Assembly (NCBI GenBank): GCA_016720635.1
Contig: JADKKF010000002.1
Location: forward strand, 345,001-409,000
Direction: 5' to 3'
Source: Saprospiraceae bacterium
GTDB lineage: Bacteria; Bacteroidota; Bacteroidia; Chitinophagales; Saprospiraceae
DNA: 64,000 bases
A program made the translations under genes and the position numbers. Under the pieces are notes generated by a model, which saw only the letters and a list, made by a program, of their open reading frames with translations, did no database searches and was not told the DNA's origin. Shown piece after piece: positions 10,970-19,660 of this stretch. Each line of letters opens with the position of its first letter. Position 1 is the first letter of the stretch.

Positions 10970-12796
10970 TTAAAATCGTTTTGAAATATCTTCTAATTCA
11001 AAGGTAATGAAACATTTTTTGCCATTGGGGCAATTGTAAGGATTTTCACAAGCGAAAAGCTGATCTATCAATGCGATCATCTCTTGATTGCTGAGTGCCT
11101 GACCCTTCGGCAAGGCTGAAGATTTAGCCATCGACCAAGCCAATTTTTCATGGAGGTTTAGCTTTGACTGAAAATTGCTTTTGTACTGAAATATAAAATC
11201 CTCAATGATTTGTTCGACGTTGTTTCCGTGAAGGCTGGTCGCAGGAATCCCTTGAACGATAAAACTATCATGACCGAATTCCTCTATTTCGAAACCCATT
11301 TTATGGAGTTCGGAAAGATTTTGCTTGAGCAATTTTGCATCAGCAAAATTTAATTTGATGGTTTTGGGGAACAATTCTTTTTGTATCGTTTGTTCTGCTG
11401 AGTTGAGCGAATTTAAGTATTTTTCGTAGAGGATTCGCTCGTGGGCAAACTGCTGATCGATGAGTATATATCCAGATTTGATATGATTCACGATATAAGA
11501 TTTGTGAATCTGAAAGGGATTTTTGGCCAATTCTGCAAACAAAGAATAACCTGTATGGCTATGATCTGTATTGCCCCACTCAGGCGATAGGGTCAGCGTT
11601 TTTTCCTCTTCTTGGATTGGTTTTTGGACATATTCGTATAAATCGGCCCAGTTAGACTGCTGTTCTTTATCTTCTTGTCGGAATGCGGGGTGATTAGAAG
11701 GAGGATTGTTTTGATTTAACCTTTCTTGACGGGCCGCCAATACCTCATTTCGATCGATGGTTTGCATAATGAAAGGATCCCCATCGAAGTCCAATGAAGG
11801 CGTAAGAGCAAACTTTCCCAAGGCGTGTTTTATACTGACTTTGAGATAATTGTAAATGATTTTCTCATCTTCAAATTTGACTTCATGCTTAGTTGGGTGG
11901 ACGTTCACATCTATTTTGGATGGGTCCAGGGTCAAAAAAATCACATACATGGGGAACGTGCCGGGAGCTAGCATTCCTTCAAAAGCCCCGAAAATGGCGT
12001 GTTGCAGGTAATTGTTCTTGATAAACCTTTTATTGACAAAGAGGTATTGATCTCCACGGGTTTTTTTTGCGACTTCGGGTTTGCTGATATATCCCGTTAT
12101 ATGGACGCTTTCTGTGTCCTCGAGAATGGGAATCCACTTGGACTGAGATTGAGGTCCAAAAACGTTGAATATTCTTTGATTCAAAGGACTGGCTGGGAGA
12201 AACGCCATCTCTTCTTCGTCCAGAAAGAATGAAAATTGGACAGAGGGATTGGAAAGGGCTACCCTTTTGAACTCTTCATCGATATGCTTGAGTTCTATGT
12301 TGTTGGACTTGAGAAATGCTTTACGAGCAGGCACATTGTAAAACAAGTTCTTGACCGTGATGCTCGTGCCTTTGGCAGTCTGACAAGGTTCTTGTGATTT
12401 TATGTCTGAGCCCTCGATGATTATCTTGGTGCCGAGTTCTTGGTCTTCTTGTTTGGTTTTGAGTTCGACTTGGGCTACGGCAGCGATGGAAGCCATGGCC
12501 TCGCCTCTAAATCCAAAGGTCTTGATGGCAAATAGATCCTCCGTCTGATGTAGCTTAGAAGTGGCGTGGCGTTCGAAACATAGCCGTGCGTCCATAGCCG
12601 ACATTCCTTTGCCGTCATCTATGATCGTGATGCCTTGTTTTCCCCCTTCTCTGATGATCAGCTTAATCTTGGTAGCTCCCGCATCGAGTGCATTTTCAAG
12701 CAGTTCTTTGACGACAGAGGCAGGACGTTGGACGACTTCTCCAGCGGCTATCTGATTGGCCAATGCATCGGGCAATAATTTTATGATATCAGACAT
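10970..12796 (-). CDS. mutL: DNA mismatch repair protein MutL
   Basis: The protein has 608 residues. The N-terminal GHKL ATPase is intact: QIAAGEVVQRPASVVKELLE, NALDAGA, DDGKGM, RHATSKL and FGFRGEAMASI. A transducer domain follows to about residue 330, then a variable linker and a C-terminal dimerisation domain. The C-terminal endonuclease motifs seen in many MutL proteins are altered: DQQFAHER stands where DQHAxxER is usual, and AKSSAL and CPNGKKCF replace the Cys- and His-containing zinc motifs. It links MutS-bound mismatches to strand processing. It heads a five-gene operon with a -7 promoter element upstream. Confidence 0.97.
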   Translation of the reverse strand: MSDIIKLLPDALANQIAAGEVVQRPASVVKELLENALDAGATKIKLIIREGGKQGITIIDDGKGMSAMDARLCFERHATSKLHQTEDLFAIKTFGFRGEAMASIAAVAQVELKTKQEDQELGTKIIIEGSDIKSQEPCQTAKGTSITVKNLFYNVPARKAFLKSNNIELKHIDEEFKRVALSNPSVQFSFFLDEEEMAFLPASPLNQRIFNVFGPQSQSKWIPILEDTESVHITGYISKPEVAKKTRGDQYLFVNKRFIKNNYLQHAIFGAFEGMLAPGTFPMYVIFLTLDPSKIDVNVHPTKHEVKFEDEKIIYNYLKVSIKHALGKFALTPSLDFDGDPFIMQTIDRNEVLAARQERLNQNNPPSNHPAFRQEDKEQQSNWADLYEYVQKPIQEEEKTLTLSPEWGNTDHSHTGYSLFAELAKNPFQIHKSYIVNHIKSGYILIDQQFAHERILYEKYLNSLNSAEQTIQKELFPKTIKLNFADAKLLKQNLSELHKMGFEIEEFGHDSFIVQGIPATSLHGNNVEQIIEDFIFQYKSNFQSKLNLHEKLAWSMAKSSALPKGQALSNQEMIALIDQLFACENPYNCPNGKKCFITFELEDISKRF

Positions 12797-12812
12797 GTAA
12801 TAGTTTCAGGTG

Positions 12813-12820
12813 CAAATATA
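12813..12820 (-). promoter_or_regulatory. candidate -7 box for the mutL operon
   Basis: On the minus strand this reads TATATTTG, a perfect match to the Bacteroidota housekeeping -7 consensus TAnnTTTG. It lies 16 nt before the mutL ATG. I found no good TTTG at the -33 position, so the call rests on one element and its location. Confidence 0.5.
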
Positions 12821-12867
12821 TAAAATAAGTAGCATAAGAACCCTTGAGCAGTAGGCATAGTTTTTTT

Positions 12868-12982
12868 GCCGCACAATGGATGGTAGTGGTGTCGAAGACA
12901 GTCGCATCATATCTGAATCTTTCGATAGGATGGGACGGAACCCACGAACAGCCAGGTCCTCACGAAGTGAAGATGTGCCATC
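12868..12982 (+). repeat. GC-rich dispersed intergenic repeat, copy A
   Basis: This lies in the intergenic region between mutL and asnB. It shares GACGGAACCCACGAAC (12934-12949) exactly with copy D at 44441-44456, and a wider pattern (GATAGG ... GACGGAACCCACGAACAG... GCGAAGTG-like ... GTGCC) with copy B near 27.8 kb. The composition contrasts with the AT-rich surroundings. No protein coding is apparent. Confidence 0.6.
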
Positions 12983-13000
12983 ATTCTAAATCTAATGTAA

Positions 13001-14830
13001 TTACTGCTTGTGCAGCCAGTCCTGGAGTGCAAAATAACGCCATATCCAGCGAGCATTTTTGTTGTCTCCATTTTGGTATTGGGCTATGATTTCACGAACT
13101 TTTGAATTTTTAAGGTAGGGCAGATCGGTTAAGGGCTGATCGAGAATGAAGCGGAGTGGGCCACGCAGCCATTTTACCTCGCCAGGGGTTACGAAACCCT
13201 TTTTGTCCTTGCGCAAAGCAATGGCTGAAGGCAGGATAGGTGCTAATGATTGGCGAAGAATGTACTTGGTATCGGTGCCTCGAATCTTGAAATGGTCGGG
13301 CAAAGAAAACAAAAACTCAACCAAACGATGGTCCAAAAAAGGCACCCGAGACTCTATGGAAAAACGCATCGAATTGCGATCCTCAAAATGCAAAAGGTGT
13401 GACAGACTCGTTTGAAAAACGCTTTGGTACAAAAAAGTATTGAGGGCGGACTGGCTCGGAAAAGGCGCAAGGGCAATTTTTTGCTTAGGAAAATCAAGAG
13501 AAAGAACCTTGCCTTTATTCAATTCTAGGGCGGTGATGTCCTGTTCGGAAAGGAGGGTACTCAAGAGGGATTTTCCGAGGACTTCCCATTTTTTGGTCAA
13601 AGAATATTCCTGGGCACGTGACAGTTGATTCCATAAAGAAAGAGCTTTCCAGGGTTTTGTAGATCTCAAATGGGACCCAATGACCCGATAGTAAGCGTGC
13701 AGATAGCCTGCCATAAGCTCATCCGAACCTTGACCATCTAAGACGACTTTGATTCCGTTTTCGGCCGCAAGACGCATGACAAAATACTGCGAATATGGGC
13801 TAGATCCTCCGATAGGAACGTCTTGGGCTGTGGTATAATCGGCGTAAGATTCACGGATGGATGCTTCGGAAGGCTCCATATAATGGCTCTCGACATTGGG
13901 ATATTTTTCGGACAAAAGTCTAGCGAAAGGCCGCTCGTCGATGGCATTGTCTCCAGTATAATATATCGTAAATGTCTTCAATGCAGAAAACGGATAAAGC
14001 GAGGCCACTGAGGAAACGATCGCACTGCTGTCCAGACCTCCACTGAGACATGACCCGACGCTGACGTCGCTGCGCATGTGCTGCTGGATGCTTTGGTCGA
14101 ATAAATGTCTAAACTGAGATATCGCTTCTTCTTCAGAAATTTGGATTGCCGAACTTTGGGCGATGTCCCAATATTTTGAATGTGAAATTTGGTCATTTTG
14201 CCAAATAAGATTATGTGCAGGCTCGATTTGATGGATATTGGAATAGTAGGTTTCGGATTTATAACTGGTCCACCCCAGTTGCAGACCACGGATGCATTGG
14301 TCTTCGTTTATTTGAAGTTGAATTTGCGGTATATTTTGGAATATTTTTAGCTCAGATCCAAAATAAAATTTGTCACCATATCGATAGTAGTAAAATGGCT
14401 TAATGCCAAAACGGTCTCTCGAACAGAATAATATTTGCTTCTGATGATTCCAGATGGCAAAAGCCCACATGCCAGCGCAGTATTGGACGCATTGGTCACC
14501 ATGCTTGTGATAAAGTGCCAACAGTACTTCTGTGTCGCTCTGGGTTTTGAAAATATAACCATCTAGTTCAAGGACTTTTTTGAGCTCAAGATAATTGTAA
14601 ATCTCTCCATTGAACACTATGGTCGATCCCCAACCGTGCATGGGCTGATCGGCCTCATGGCTTAGATCTATGATGCTCAGTCGATTGTGACCAAGACAGA
14701 TAGCGCCCTCCTGAAAGATATGAGAGCCATCTGGTCCTCGGTGCTTGATGGACTGGAGTACCTTTCCCATCAAATCTTTACCCTTGGTACCAGTATATTG
14801 ATTGTCAATGAATCCAGCTATTCCACACAT
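13001..14830 (-). CDS. asnB: asparagine synthetase (glutamine-hydrolysing)
   Basis: The protein has 609 residues. The start MCGIAGF exposes Cys2, the glutamine amidotransferase nucleophile. RLSIIDLSHEADQPM and FNGEIYNYLEL are glutaminase landmarks. The synthetase half has the PP-loop CLSGGLDSSAIV and LDGQGSDELMAGY. It converts aspartate, glutamine and ATP to asparagine in the cytosol. Some relatives of this length act in surface polysaccharide or peptide loci, but no such genes are adjacent, so primary metabolism is the simplest reading. A 43-nt gap separates it from the amidohydrolase upstream. Confidence 0.95.
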   Translation of the reverse strand: MCGIAGFIDNQYTGTKGKDLMGKVLQSIKHRGPDGSHIFQEGAICLGHNRLSIIDLSHEADQPMHGWGSTIVFNGEIYNYLELKKVLELDGYIFKTQSDTEVLLALYHKHGDQCVQYCAGMWAFAIWNHQKQILFCSRDRFGIKPFYYYRYGDKFYFGSELKIFQNIPQIQLQINEDQCIRGLQLGWTSYKSETYYSNIHQIEPAHNLIWQNDQISHSKYWDIAQSSAIQISEEEAISQFRHLFDQSIQQHMRSDVSVGSCLSGGLDSSAIVSSVASLYPFSALKTFTIYYTGDNAIDERPFARLLSEKYPNVESHYMEPSEASIRESYADYTTAQDVPIGGSSPYSQYFVMRLAAENGIKVVLDGQGSDELMAGYLHAYYRVIGSHLRSTKPWKALSLWNQLSRAQEYSLTKKWEVLGKSLLSTLLSEQDITALELNKGKVLSLDFPKQKIALAPFPSQSALNTFLYQSVFQTSLSHLLHFEDRNSMRFSIESRVPFLDHRLVEFLFSLPDHFKIRGTDTKYILRQSLAPILPSAIALRKDKKGFVTPGEVKWLRGPLRFILDQPLTDLPYLKNSKVREIIAQYQNGDNKNARWIWRYFALQDWLHKQ

Positions 14831-14873
14831 GCTCCTTTTGGTTGATTGAAGTGATTATGAGGGCAAATTTGAA

Positions 14874-15823
14874 TTAAAAAATTAAAGATACTATATTCTT
14901 GTAAAAAATCTTGGATTCAATCTCCGAACCCAATGATAGGCTTTTGATGAATTCTCTTTGGCCGAGAAACACGTTGTCAGTCCCATAAAATACCTTGTCG
15001 GCATGTCGTGAGAGGAATATTTTTGTTTGAGTGTGGTTCCTATTCAATGCGATCCAACCGCTATAACCAGATATGTCGCAGAAAAAATTGGAATATGTAT
15101 TCAACAGCTTGTCGATCACTCCAAAAGATTGGTAATCGCCTTGTTGGTAGGTGTGTTTTGGCGATAATTGAGCGCCTAGATTGTTCCAAAAATGGGGCCC
15201 ATGTCCGATAAATTTGATATTGGGAAACTCCTTCACCCGCTGCTCCAACCCTTCAAAATCGTATAAATATCCAGCAAAATCAACCAAATGGTCGTCTAGC
15301 CATGGCTCCAAAACCGCGGTGCTGCGGATGAGGCGTTCGGTATAGTATCTCGTGACGCCATTTTTGTAGTTATTGAACCATTTGTCGAGCACCTTATCCC
15401 ATGTGTAGCGCTTTTCGATGAAAAACTGCCTTCTTGGAAGCTCCATATGGATCAACAACGGTAGTCCTTTTTATTCAAAAAGTCTAGGTAATCATCCAAA
15501 GCATGGTCTGACCACTTCAAATTGACTTTCAGTTCACCACACCCTTTGACTCCATTAGCCAATGCAGATTCCATCAATTGCTGCCAATTGGGATCGGTGG
15601 GGTCTGGAGCGAAAAATGGTACCAAACGGTCTGGATATTGGCTTTTTATTTCTAATATATCCTCCAGAGGCAACGGCTGATAGAGCGATGGTATGCTCGG
15701 GCGCAGCTCTTGCCATGTATGCAATAGGCAAAACTCTAGCTCAGGATCCTTGAGATAGTTGTCGATTAGCTCTTTGCGAAATCCACTGTAATTTATGTGC
15801 AAATGTGCATCAATATACTTCAT
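14874..15823 (-). CDS. amidohydrolase (PF04909-like), split by a frameshift
   Basis: Two overlapping frames make one protein of about 316 residues. The first (15823-15452) has the metal-binding start DAHLHI (residues 5-10) and CGELKVNLKW, and runs out of frame at KKDY. The second continues as PLLIHMELP, IKFIGHGPHFWNN and HADKVFYGTDNVF with the late Asp ligand. Adding one C in the CC at about 15460 joins them as DYPLLIHMELP. Such proteins are TIM-barrel hydrolases or decarboxylases; the substrate is unknown. The ATG overlaps the TGA of the alkyltransferase-like gene by 4 nt. A real inactivation and a sequencing indel cannot be told apart here. Confidence 0.85.
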
Positions 15824-16173
15824 AGTCGAGCAATATCTTCCATTTCTAATTCACGGGGATGCCAAAAATATTTTCCAAAATCCTGGATTTTATCGTTTTT
15901 TACCAGTATTCCCTCCGATTTGAGCAACAATTCCATCGTATCTACCTCTCCAAAATGCAATTTACCCGTCAAGTAACCTTGGCTATTCACCACTCGATGC
16001 GCAGGTATATCCAGCGGAAATTGATGGCTTTGAGTAAGTGCCCAACCCACCATACGAGCCGAACCCAACGCCAAATAATCAGCGATAGCCCCATAACTCG
16101 TCACGCGACCCTTCGGTATCAGCGCCGTCACCGCATATACATCTTCAAAATAATGGTTTTTAGCTTTTTTCAT
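15820..16173 (-). CDS. alkyltransferase-like protein (ATL, MGMT family)
   Basis: The protein has 117 residues from the ATG at 16173; a TTG two codons upstream is also open. It matches the C-terminal DNA-binding domain of O6-alkylguanine-DNA alkyltransferase: IPKGRVTSYGAIADYL (helix-turn-helix), SARMVGWAL and PAHRVVN. The acceptor cysteine of PCHRV is replaced by alanine, so it should bind O6-alkylguanine lesions without repairing them and may hand them to nucleotide excision repair (known for ATL proteins such as E. coli YbaZ, which has PWHRV). It overlaps the amidohydrolase start by 4 nt. Confidence 0.9.
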   Translation of the reverse strand: MKKAKNHYFEDVYAVTALIPKGRVTSYGAIADYLALGSARMVGWALTQSHQFPLDIPAHRVVNSQGYLTGKLHFGEVDTMELLLKSEGILVKNDKIQDFGKYFWHPRELEMEDIARL

Positions 16174-16204
16174 ACCCAATATATAGCAAAGATATATATT
16201 TTTT

Positions 16205-16300
16205 GAGAGTGGGCGTGCCCCTCGCCATGCTCGGGTCGGGCTATCCGCTTTACTTCGTGTTCGCTCCTATCCCTCACGCGAGTCTGGGAATCAAGAAACA
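16205..16300 (-). repeat. GC-rich dispersed intergenic repeat, copy C
   Basis: The GC-rich block sits between the ATL gene and the toxin-antitoxin island. Read on the minus strand it contains GATAGG, AGCGGATAGCCCGACCC and GGCGAGGGGCACGCCC. This aligns loosely with copies A, B and D on the same landmarks. A start-free reading frame crosses it but resembles no protein. It may mark the boundary of the accessory island. Confidence 0.5.
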
Positions 16301-16424
16301 GTGAAACATGAAAATTAATGAAATATAAACGATTGATAATCATCAATATTTTTTAACTTTTTAATGAATTCTTGCAGACATAGGTAATAATTAAAAAAGT
16401 ATTAATTTTACAAAAAGATGAGAT

Positions 16425-16664
16425 ATGACTTACACAGATAAACATATTGTCGAAACATATTCTGGACTTTTTGAAGGGCTTAGTACGATGAACAAAATTG
16501 AATTGATAGAAAGCCTTTCTAAGTCTATAAAGATCGAAACAAAAACCAAAGAGGAAATTTTTTTTAAATCCTTTGGAGCGTGTTCTTCAGAAAAATCAGT
16601 AGAAGATATTATTGTTGAAATAAAATCAAGTAGAAAATTTAGAAATAAAGAAATTAGTATTTAA
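16425..16664 (+). CDS. putative VapB-type antitoxin
   Basis: The protein has 79 residues and is rich in Lys, Glu and Ile (IELIESLSKSIKIETKTKEE). I recognise no named antitoxin domain; it is called antitoxin from position, since it ends directly before a PIN-domain toxin and TAATG would overlap its stop with the toxin's expected ATG. Such partners bind and block the nuclease and repress their own promoter. It is the first gene of the plus-strand toxin-antitoxin island. Confidence 0.65.
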   Translation: MTYTDKHIVETYSGLFEGLSTMNKIELIESLSKSIKIETKTKEEIFFKSFGACSSEKSVEDIIVEIKSSRKFRNKEISI

Positions 16665-17068
16665 TGTAATTTTTGCTTGATACAAATATTTGTGTTTATT
16701 TTCTTCGAGGAAAATTAAAATTAGATGAAATTATAAAAGAGAAAGGGAGAGAGAATTGCTATATTTCTGAAATTACTGTTGTTGAACTGCTCTATGGTGC
16801 AGAAAATAGTGAAAACCCTACAAAATCTCACAAATCAGTTGATGCCTTTTTGAGTGGGATTACAATAATTCCTATTTATGGAAGTATTAAACGTTACGCA
16901 AAAGAAAAAGCTGGATTACGAAAAATCGGAAAACCAATGCACGATGAATTTGATCTTTTAATTGGTGTGACCACCATTGAGAATAAACTTACTTTGGTTA
17001 CTGACAACTTTAAAGATTTTGAAAGGCTAGATGGAATTAAAATAGAAAATTGGATTAAGAGAAATTAA
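16664..17068 (+). CDS. vapC: VapC-type PIN-domain ribonuclease toxin, start disrupted
   Basis: The PIN domain of about 131 residues has LLDTNICVYFLRG with the first catalytic Asp, ISEITVVELLYGAE with the Glu, and HDEFDLLIGVTT and LVTDNFKDFERL with the later Asp residues. Family members cleave tRNA or rRNA. The natural ATG at 16664 overlaps the antitoxin stop (TAATG), but its second codon is TAA. Translation could restart at the TTG at 16673 (LLDTN...), which loses only three residues. One substitution (AAA to TAA) would explain this. The toxin may therefore be weakly expressed or silent. Confidence 0.85.
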
Positions 17069-17299
17069 CAACTCCTACCTACTATAAAAAAATGACTTCG
17101 TGTAAGACGATGACTTTACTTCGTTTACTTGCTTGATGTTTGCCATTTTGCAGGCACCTAACACATACACAAACAGAAATAATATTTGTAAATTGCAATC
17201 TTTACGAACTTACAAAATAAATGGCTTAGTTCATAAAACAGAATCTAAAAAAAGTGGACAAGACTTTTATGAAATACTAATAATCAAAAGCTAAGTAAA
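17069..17299 (+). other. remnant region with a mazE-like fragment
   Basis: There is no intact gene in these 231 bases. Positions 17106-17129 match 19811-19834 inside the mazE-like gene at 23 of 24 bases, and weaker similarity starts about 14 bases earlier, so a decayed antitoxin fragment is likely. A start-less open frame ends at about 17294 (NGLVHKTESKKSGQDFYE...), possibly the tail of a lost gene. Confidence 0.45.
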
Positions 17300-18313
17300 A
17301 TGAGCGTTGAAAATAAAATACTTTTATATACTACACCTCAAGGGGATATCCGCATAAGTGTGCGATTTGAAAATGACACTTTTTGGCTAACCCAAAAGGC
17401 AATGGCTATGCTTTTTGATACTACAAGCCAAAACATTACTTTGCATTTAAAAAATATTTATATTGATAACGAGTTAGATGAAATAGCAACTTGTAAGGAT
17501 TTCTTACAAGTTCAAATTGAAGGTAACAGGAAAGTAGAAAGAACCCAAAAATTCTATTCTTTAGATGCTGTAATAGCCGTAGGCTACAGAGTAAATAGTA
17601 AACAAGCCACTGCATTTAGAATTTGGGCTACCAATACCCTTAAAGAATTTATCATTAAAGGTTTTGTGTTAGATGATGAACGATTAAAACAAGGAAAAAC
17701 TTTTGGGAAAGATTATTTTGATGAATTACTGCAAAGAATTAGGGAAATTCGTGCCAGTGAAAAACGCTTTTATCAAAAAATTAAAGATTTGTTTGCATTA
17801 AGCAATGATTACCAAACAACATTAAAGGAAACGAACACTTTTTTTGCTTTTGTCCAAAACAAATTATTATATGCAGTTACCAAACAAACCGCGGCTGAAT
17901 TGATCTTGAGTCGTGCCGATGCTTCAATGCTCAATATGGGTTTAACCACCTTTAAAGGGAGCAGAGTGCGAAAGGAGGACATTTTTATAGCCAAAAACTA
18001 TTTAACAGAAAAAGAAATAGATACTTTAAACCGGTTAGTTTCTTTGTTTTTAGATACAGCAGAATTGCGAATACAAAACGAAGAAATACTTACTTTGGAT
18101 TATTGGAAATCCGAAACTGATAATTTGTTGTCATTTAGTAAAAAGCCAATTTTAGAAGGCTCAGGAAACATCAGCCACGATAAAATGGAGCAAAAAGTTA
18201 GTAAAATATATTATGATTTTGATTCTAACAGAAATAAAATGGAATTAAAAGAAGAGGATGAAATTGAACAACAAGCGATTAATAAATTAATCCAAAAGTC
18301 AAGGAAAAAATAA
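17300..18313 (+). CDS. RhuM family protein
   Basis: The 337-residue length is usual for RhuM (PF13310). The N-terminus has FWLTQKAMAMLFDTTSQNIT (a phage-antirepressor-like wHTH), then the family segment FYSLDAVIAVGYRVNSKQA and FRIWATNTLKEFIIKGF. A central lysine-rich helical region and a C-terminal segment (AELILSRADASMLNMGL) follow. RhuM proteins are common in mobile regions and near type I restriction systems; their biochemical role is not established. None of the restriction genes is visible here. It lies in the toxin-antitoxin island on the same strand. Confidence 0.88.
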   Translation: MSVENKILLYTTPQGDIRISVRFENDTFWLTQKAMAMLFDTTSQNITLHLKNIYIDNELDEIATCKDFLQVQIEGNRKVERTQKFYSLDAVIAVGYRVNSKQATAFRIWATNTLKEFIIKGFVLDDERLKQGKTFGKDYFDELLQRIREIRASEKRFYQKIKDLFALSNDYQTTLKETNTFFAFVQNKLLYAVTKQTAAELILSRADASMLNMGLTTFKGSRVRKEDIFIAKNYLTEKEIDTLNRLVSLFLDTAELRIQNEEILTLDYWKSETDNLLSFSKKPILEGSGNISHDKMEQKVSKIYYDFDSNRNKMELKEEDEIEQQAINKLIQKSRKK

Positions 18314-18663
18314 TATATTATTAGAACAGTTGTACTTCAATGACCCTTAGTGGTTTTTCGGAAATTTGAGCCTCGATTTCCCCCAATTCGCCAAGTCCCA
18401 TATCAGACTAAGAACATTATTATGAAGCGATGAGAATATTTTAATAGTGAATTTTTGATCCCATCTAGGCTAAGCTGTGCCTATGTCTTACCAAGGGCAA
18501 AATTTTAATTTGAGATAGACTATAAATCTATTAATCTAAAGCCATGATTACATAACAACCTAGGTTCAGTCTACTGTGGACATAGGGATCACAATTTTAC
18601 TGAGCACAAAAAAAACATTAAATTTTATTTGCTGTTTGTTAACTTTGGGGATAACTTTGTCTA
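18314..18663. other. 350-bp intergenic stretch without a clear gene
   Basis: I see no open frame of useful length, no tRNA and no terminator with a good stem. It is AT-rich with scattered stop codons in all frames. Its position between rhuM and higBA within an island suggests decayed mobile sequence, but nothing in it is recognisable. Confidence 0.4.
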
Positions 18664-19008
18664 ATGAGGAGAGAAATTATCTTTTACGAAAATCATTTTA
18701 TTGAGTTTTATCAAAACCAAGATGAAAAGGTAAAAGAAAAAATTAATACACTCTTGAATTAATAAAACAGATTGATAAAGTTCCTGAAAAATTTTTAAAA
18801 CATTTGGCGGGAACAAATGGACTTTATGAAATTAGAATTGAATTTCAGTCAAATATTTATAGAATATTTTGCTGTTTTGACAAAGGAAAATTGGTTGTAC
18901 TTTTTAATGGTTTTCAGAAAAAGTCCCAATTTACCCCAAAAAAATGAATTGGAAAAAGCTTTGAGATTAATGAACGAGTATTTTCAACAAAAAAAAAATT
19001 TAGAATGA
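18664..19008 (+). pseudogene. HigB/Gp49-type RelE-fold toxin, double frameshift
   Basis: The family is recognisable in pieces: MRREIIFYENHFIEFYQNQD starts in one frame; after a one-base loss at about 18752 the next frame reads LELIKQIDKVPEKFLKHLAG, NGLYEIRIEFQSNIYRIFC and LVVLFNGFQKKSQ. After one extra A in the seven-A run at 18938-18944 the first frame resumes as KNELEKALRLMNEYF. Without correction no product longer than about 32 residues of true sequence is made. Members cleave ribosome-bound mRNA. Its last codons overlap the antitoxin ATG by 4 nt, the normal higBA order. Confidence 0.82.
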
Positions 19009-19304
19009 AGGACTATAAAAATATAAAAACTTTCGACCAACTTATTGAAATGGAACACGGAAAAATGGGAACAGAAAGCAGAAATAGTTATGAAGAAAAA
19101 TCTCAGATGTTTATTATAAGTGAAATGCTTAAAAATGCACGCAAGGAAGCCAAAATTACTCAGGAACAATTAGCCGAAAAAACTGGAACAAAAAAAAGTT
19201 ATATTTCGCGAATCGAAAACGGGAAAGGAAATATTCAGCTTTCAACTTTAATCAGAATTTTTGAGTTGGGACTAAACAAAAGAATTGGTTTAACTTTTTT
19301 GTAA
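19005..19304 (+). CDS. HigA-type Xre helix-turn-helix antitoxin
   Basis: The protein has 99 residues. A Cro/C1-type HTH occupies about residues 42-92: LKNARKEAKITQEQLAEKTG then KKSYISRIENGKGN. The ATG overlaps the toxin stop (ATGA), as in other higBA pairs. It should neutralise the toxin and repress the pair. Because the toxin frame is broken, this gene may persist as an orphan regulator. The gene's end abuts a truncated minus-strand secreted-protein gene, so the pair probably inserted there. Confidence 0.9.
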   Translation: MKDYKNIKTFDQLIEMEHGKMGTESRNSYEEKSQMFIISEMLKNARKEAKITQEQLAEKTGTKKSYISRIENGKGNIQLSTLIRIFELGLNKRIGLTFL

Positions 19305-19435
19305 ACGGCGATTTCATCCATCATTTGCGTATTCGAGTTGCAAGGTATCTGGGACTGACCCCTTGCTGGTGGGGGAAGAAAGAAGAAGTAAAGGGACATG
19401 GCAATGCCTATCCACATAATGGTTAAGGTTTTCAT
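19305..19435 (-). pseudogene. 5' remnant of a secreted protein gene
   Basis: On the minus strand the frame begins MKTLTIMWIGIAMSLYFF and continues to ARGQSQIPCNSNTQ, which is a signal peptide with a cleavage site after ARG-Q or nearby. Coding similarity stops where the higA stop codon begins, and the rest of the frame is antisense to higA. It shares the MKT... start and a 54-bp upstream repeat with the broken beta-barrel gene at 21664-22515, so it is probably a relative that lost its body. Confidence 0.55.
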
Positions 19436-19501
19436 AAAAAATAAGTTTTAAAGCAGCTATCTTGTTTCAAAAACAAAATTAAGACTAAAAAACAAAACCG
19501 A

Positions 19502-19555
19502 CAACTCCCAAATTTACCATTGAATTTTTTTTATGGTAAAATTTTACCACTTTTT
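19502..19555. repeat. 54-bp operator-like repeat, copy 1
   Basis: This is identical over 54 bases to 22571-22624. It contains TTTACCAT...ATGGTAAA as an inverted repeat and the 14-bp palindrome GGTAAAATTTTACC. It lies upstream of the truncated secreted-protein gene (minus strand) and of the mazEF-like pair (plus strand). Additional TGGTAAA half-sites follow at about 19600 and 19628. It looks like a shared operator, possibly for an Xre- or BetR-like regulator. Confidence 0.75.
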
Positions 19556-19660
19556 AGTTAGCAATAGTCGTTATAGTATAATGAAAGATAAATCAGTTTT
19601 CTGGTAAAGAAAGAATTATTAAAATTTGGTAAAACAGTATATAATTTATAAATTTGTATT

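Noticed and set aside
17150..17200. Possible integron core near vapC (caggcacctaacac)
   Set aside because: No complementary partner was found around the rhuM or vapC genes.
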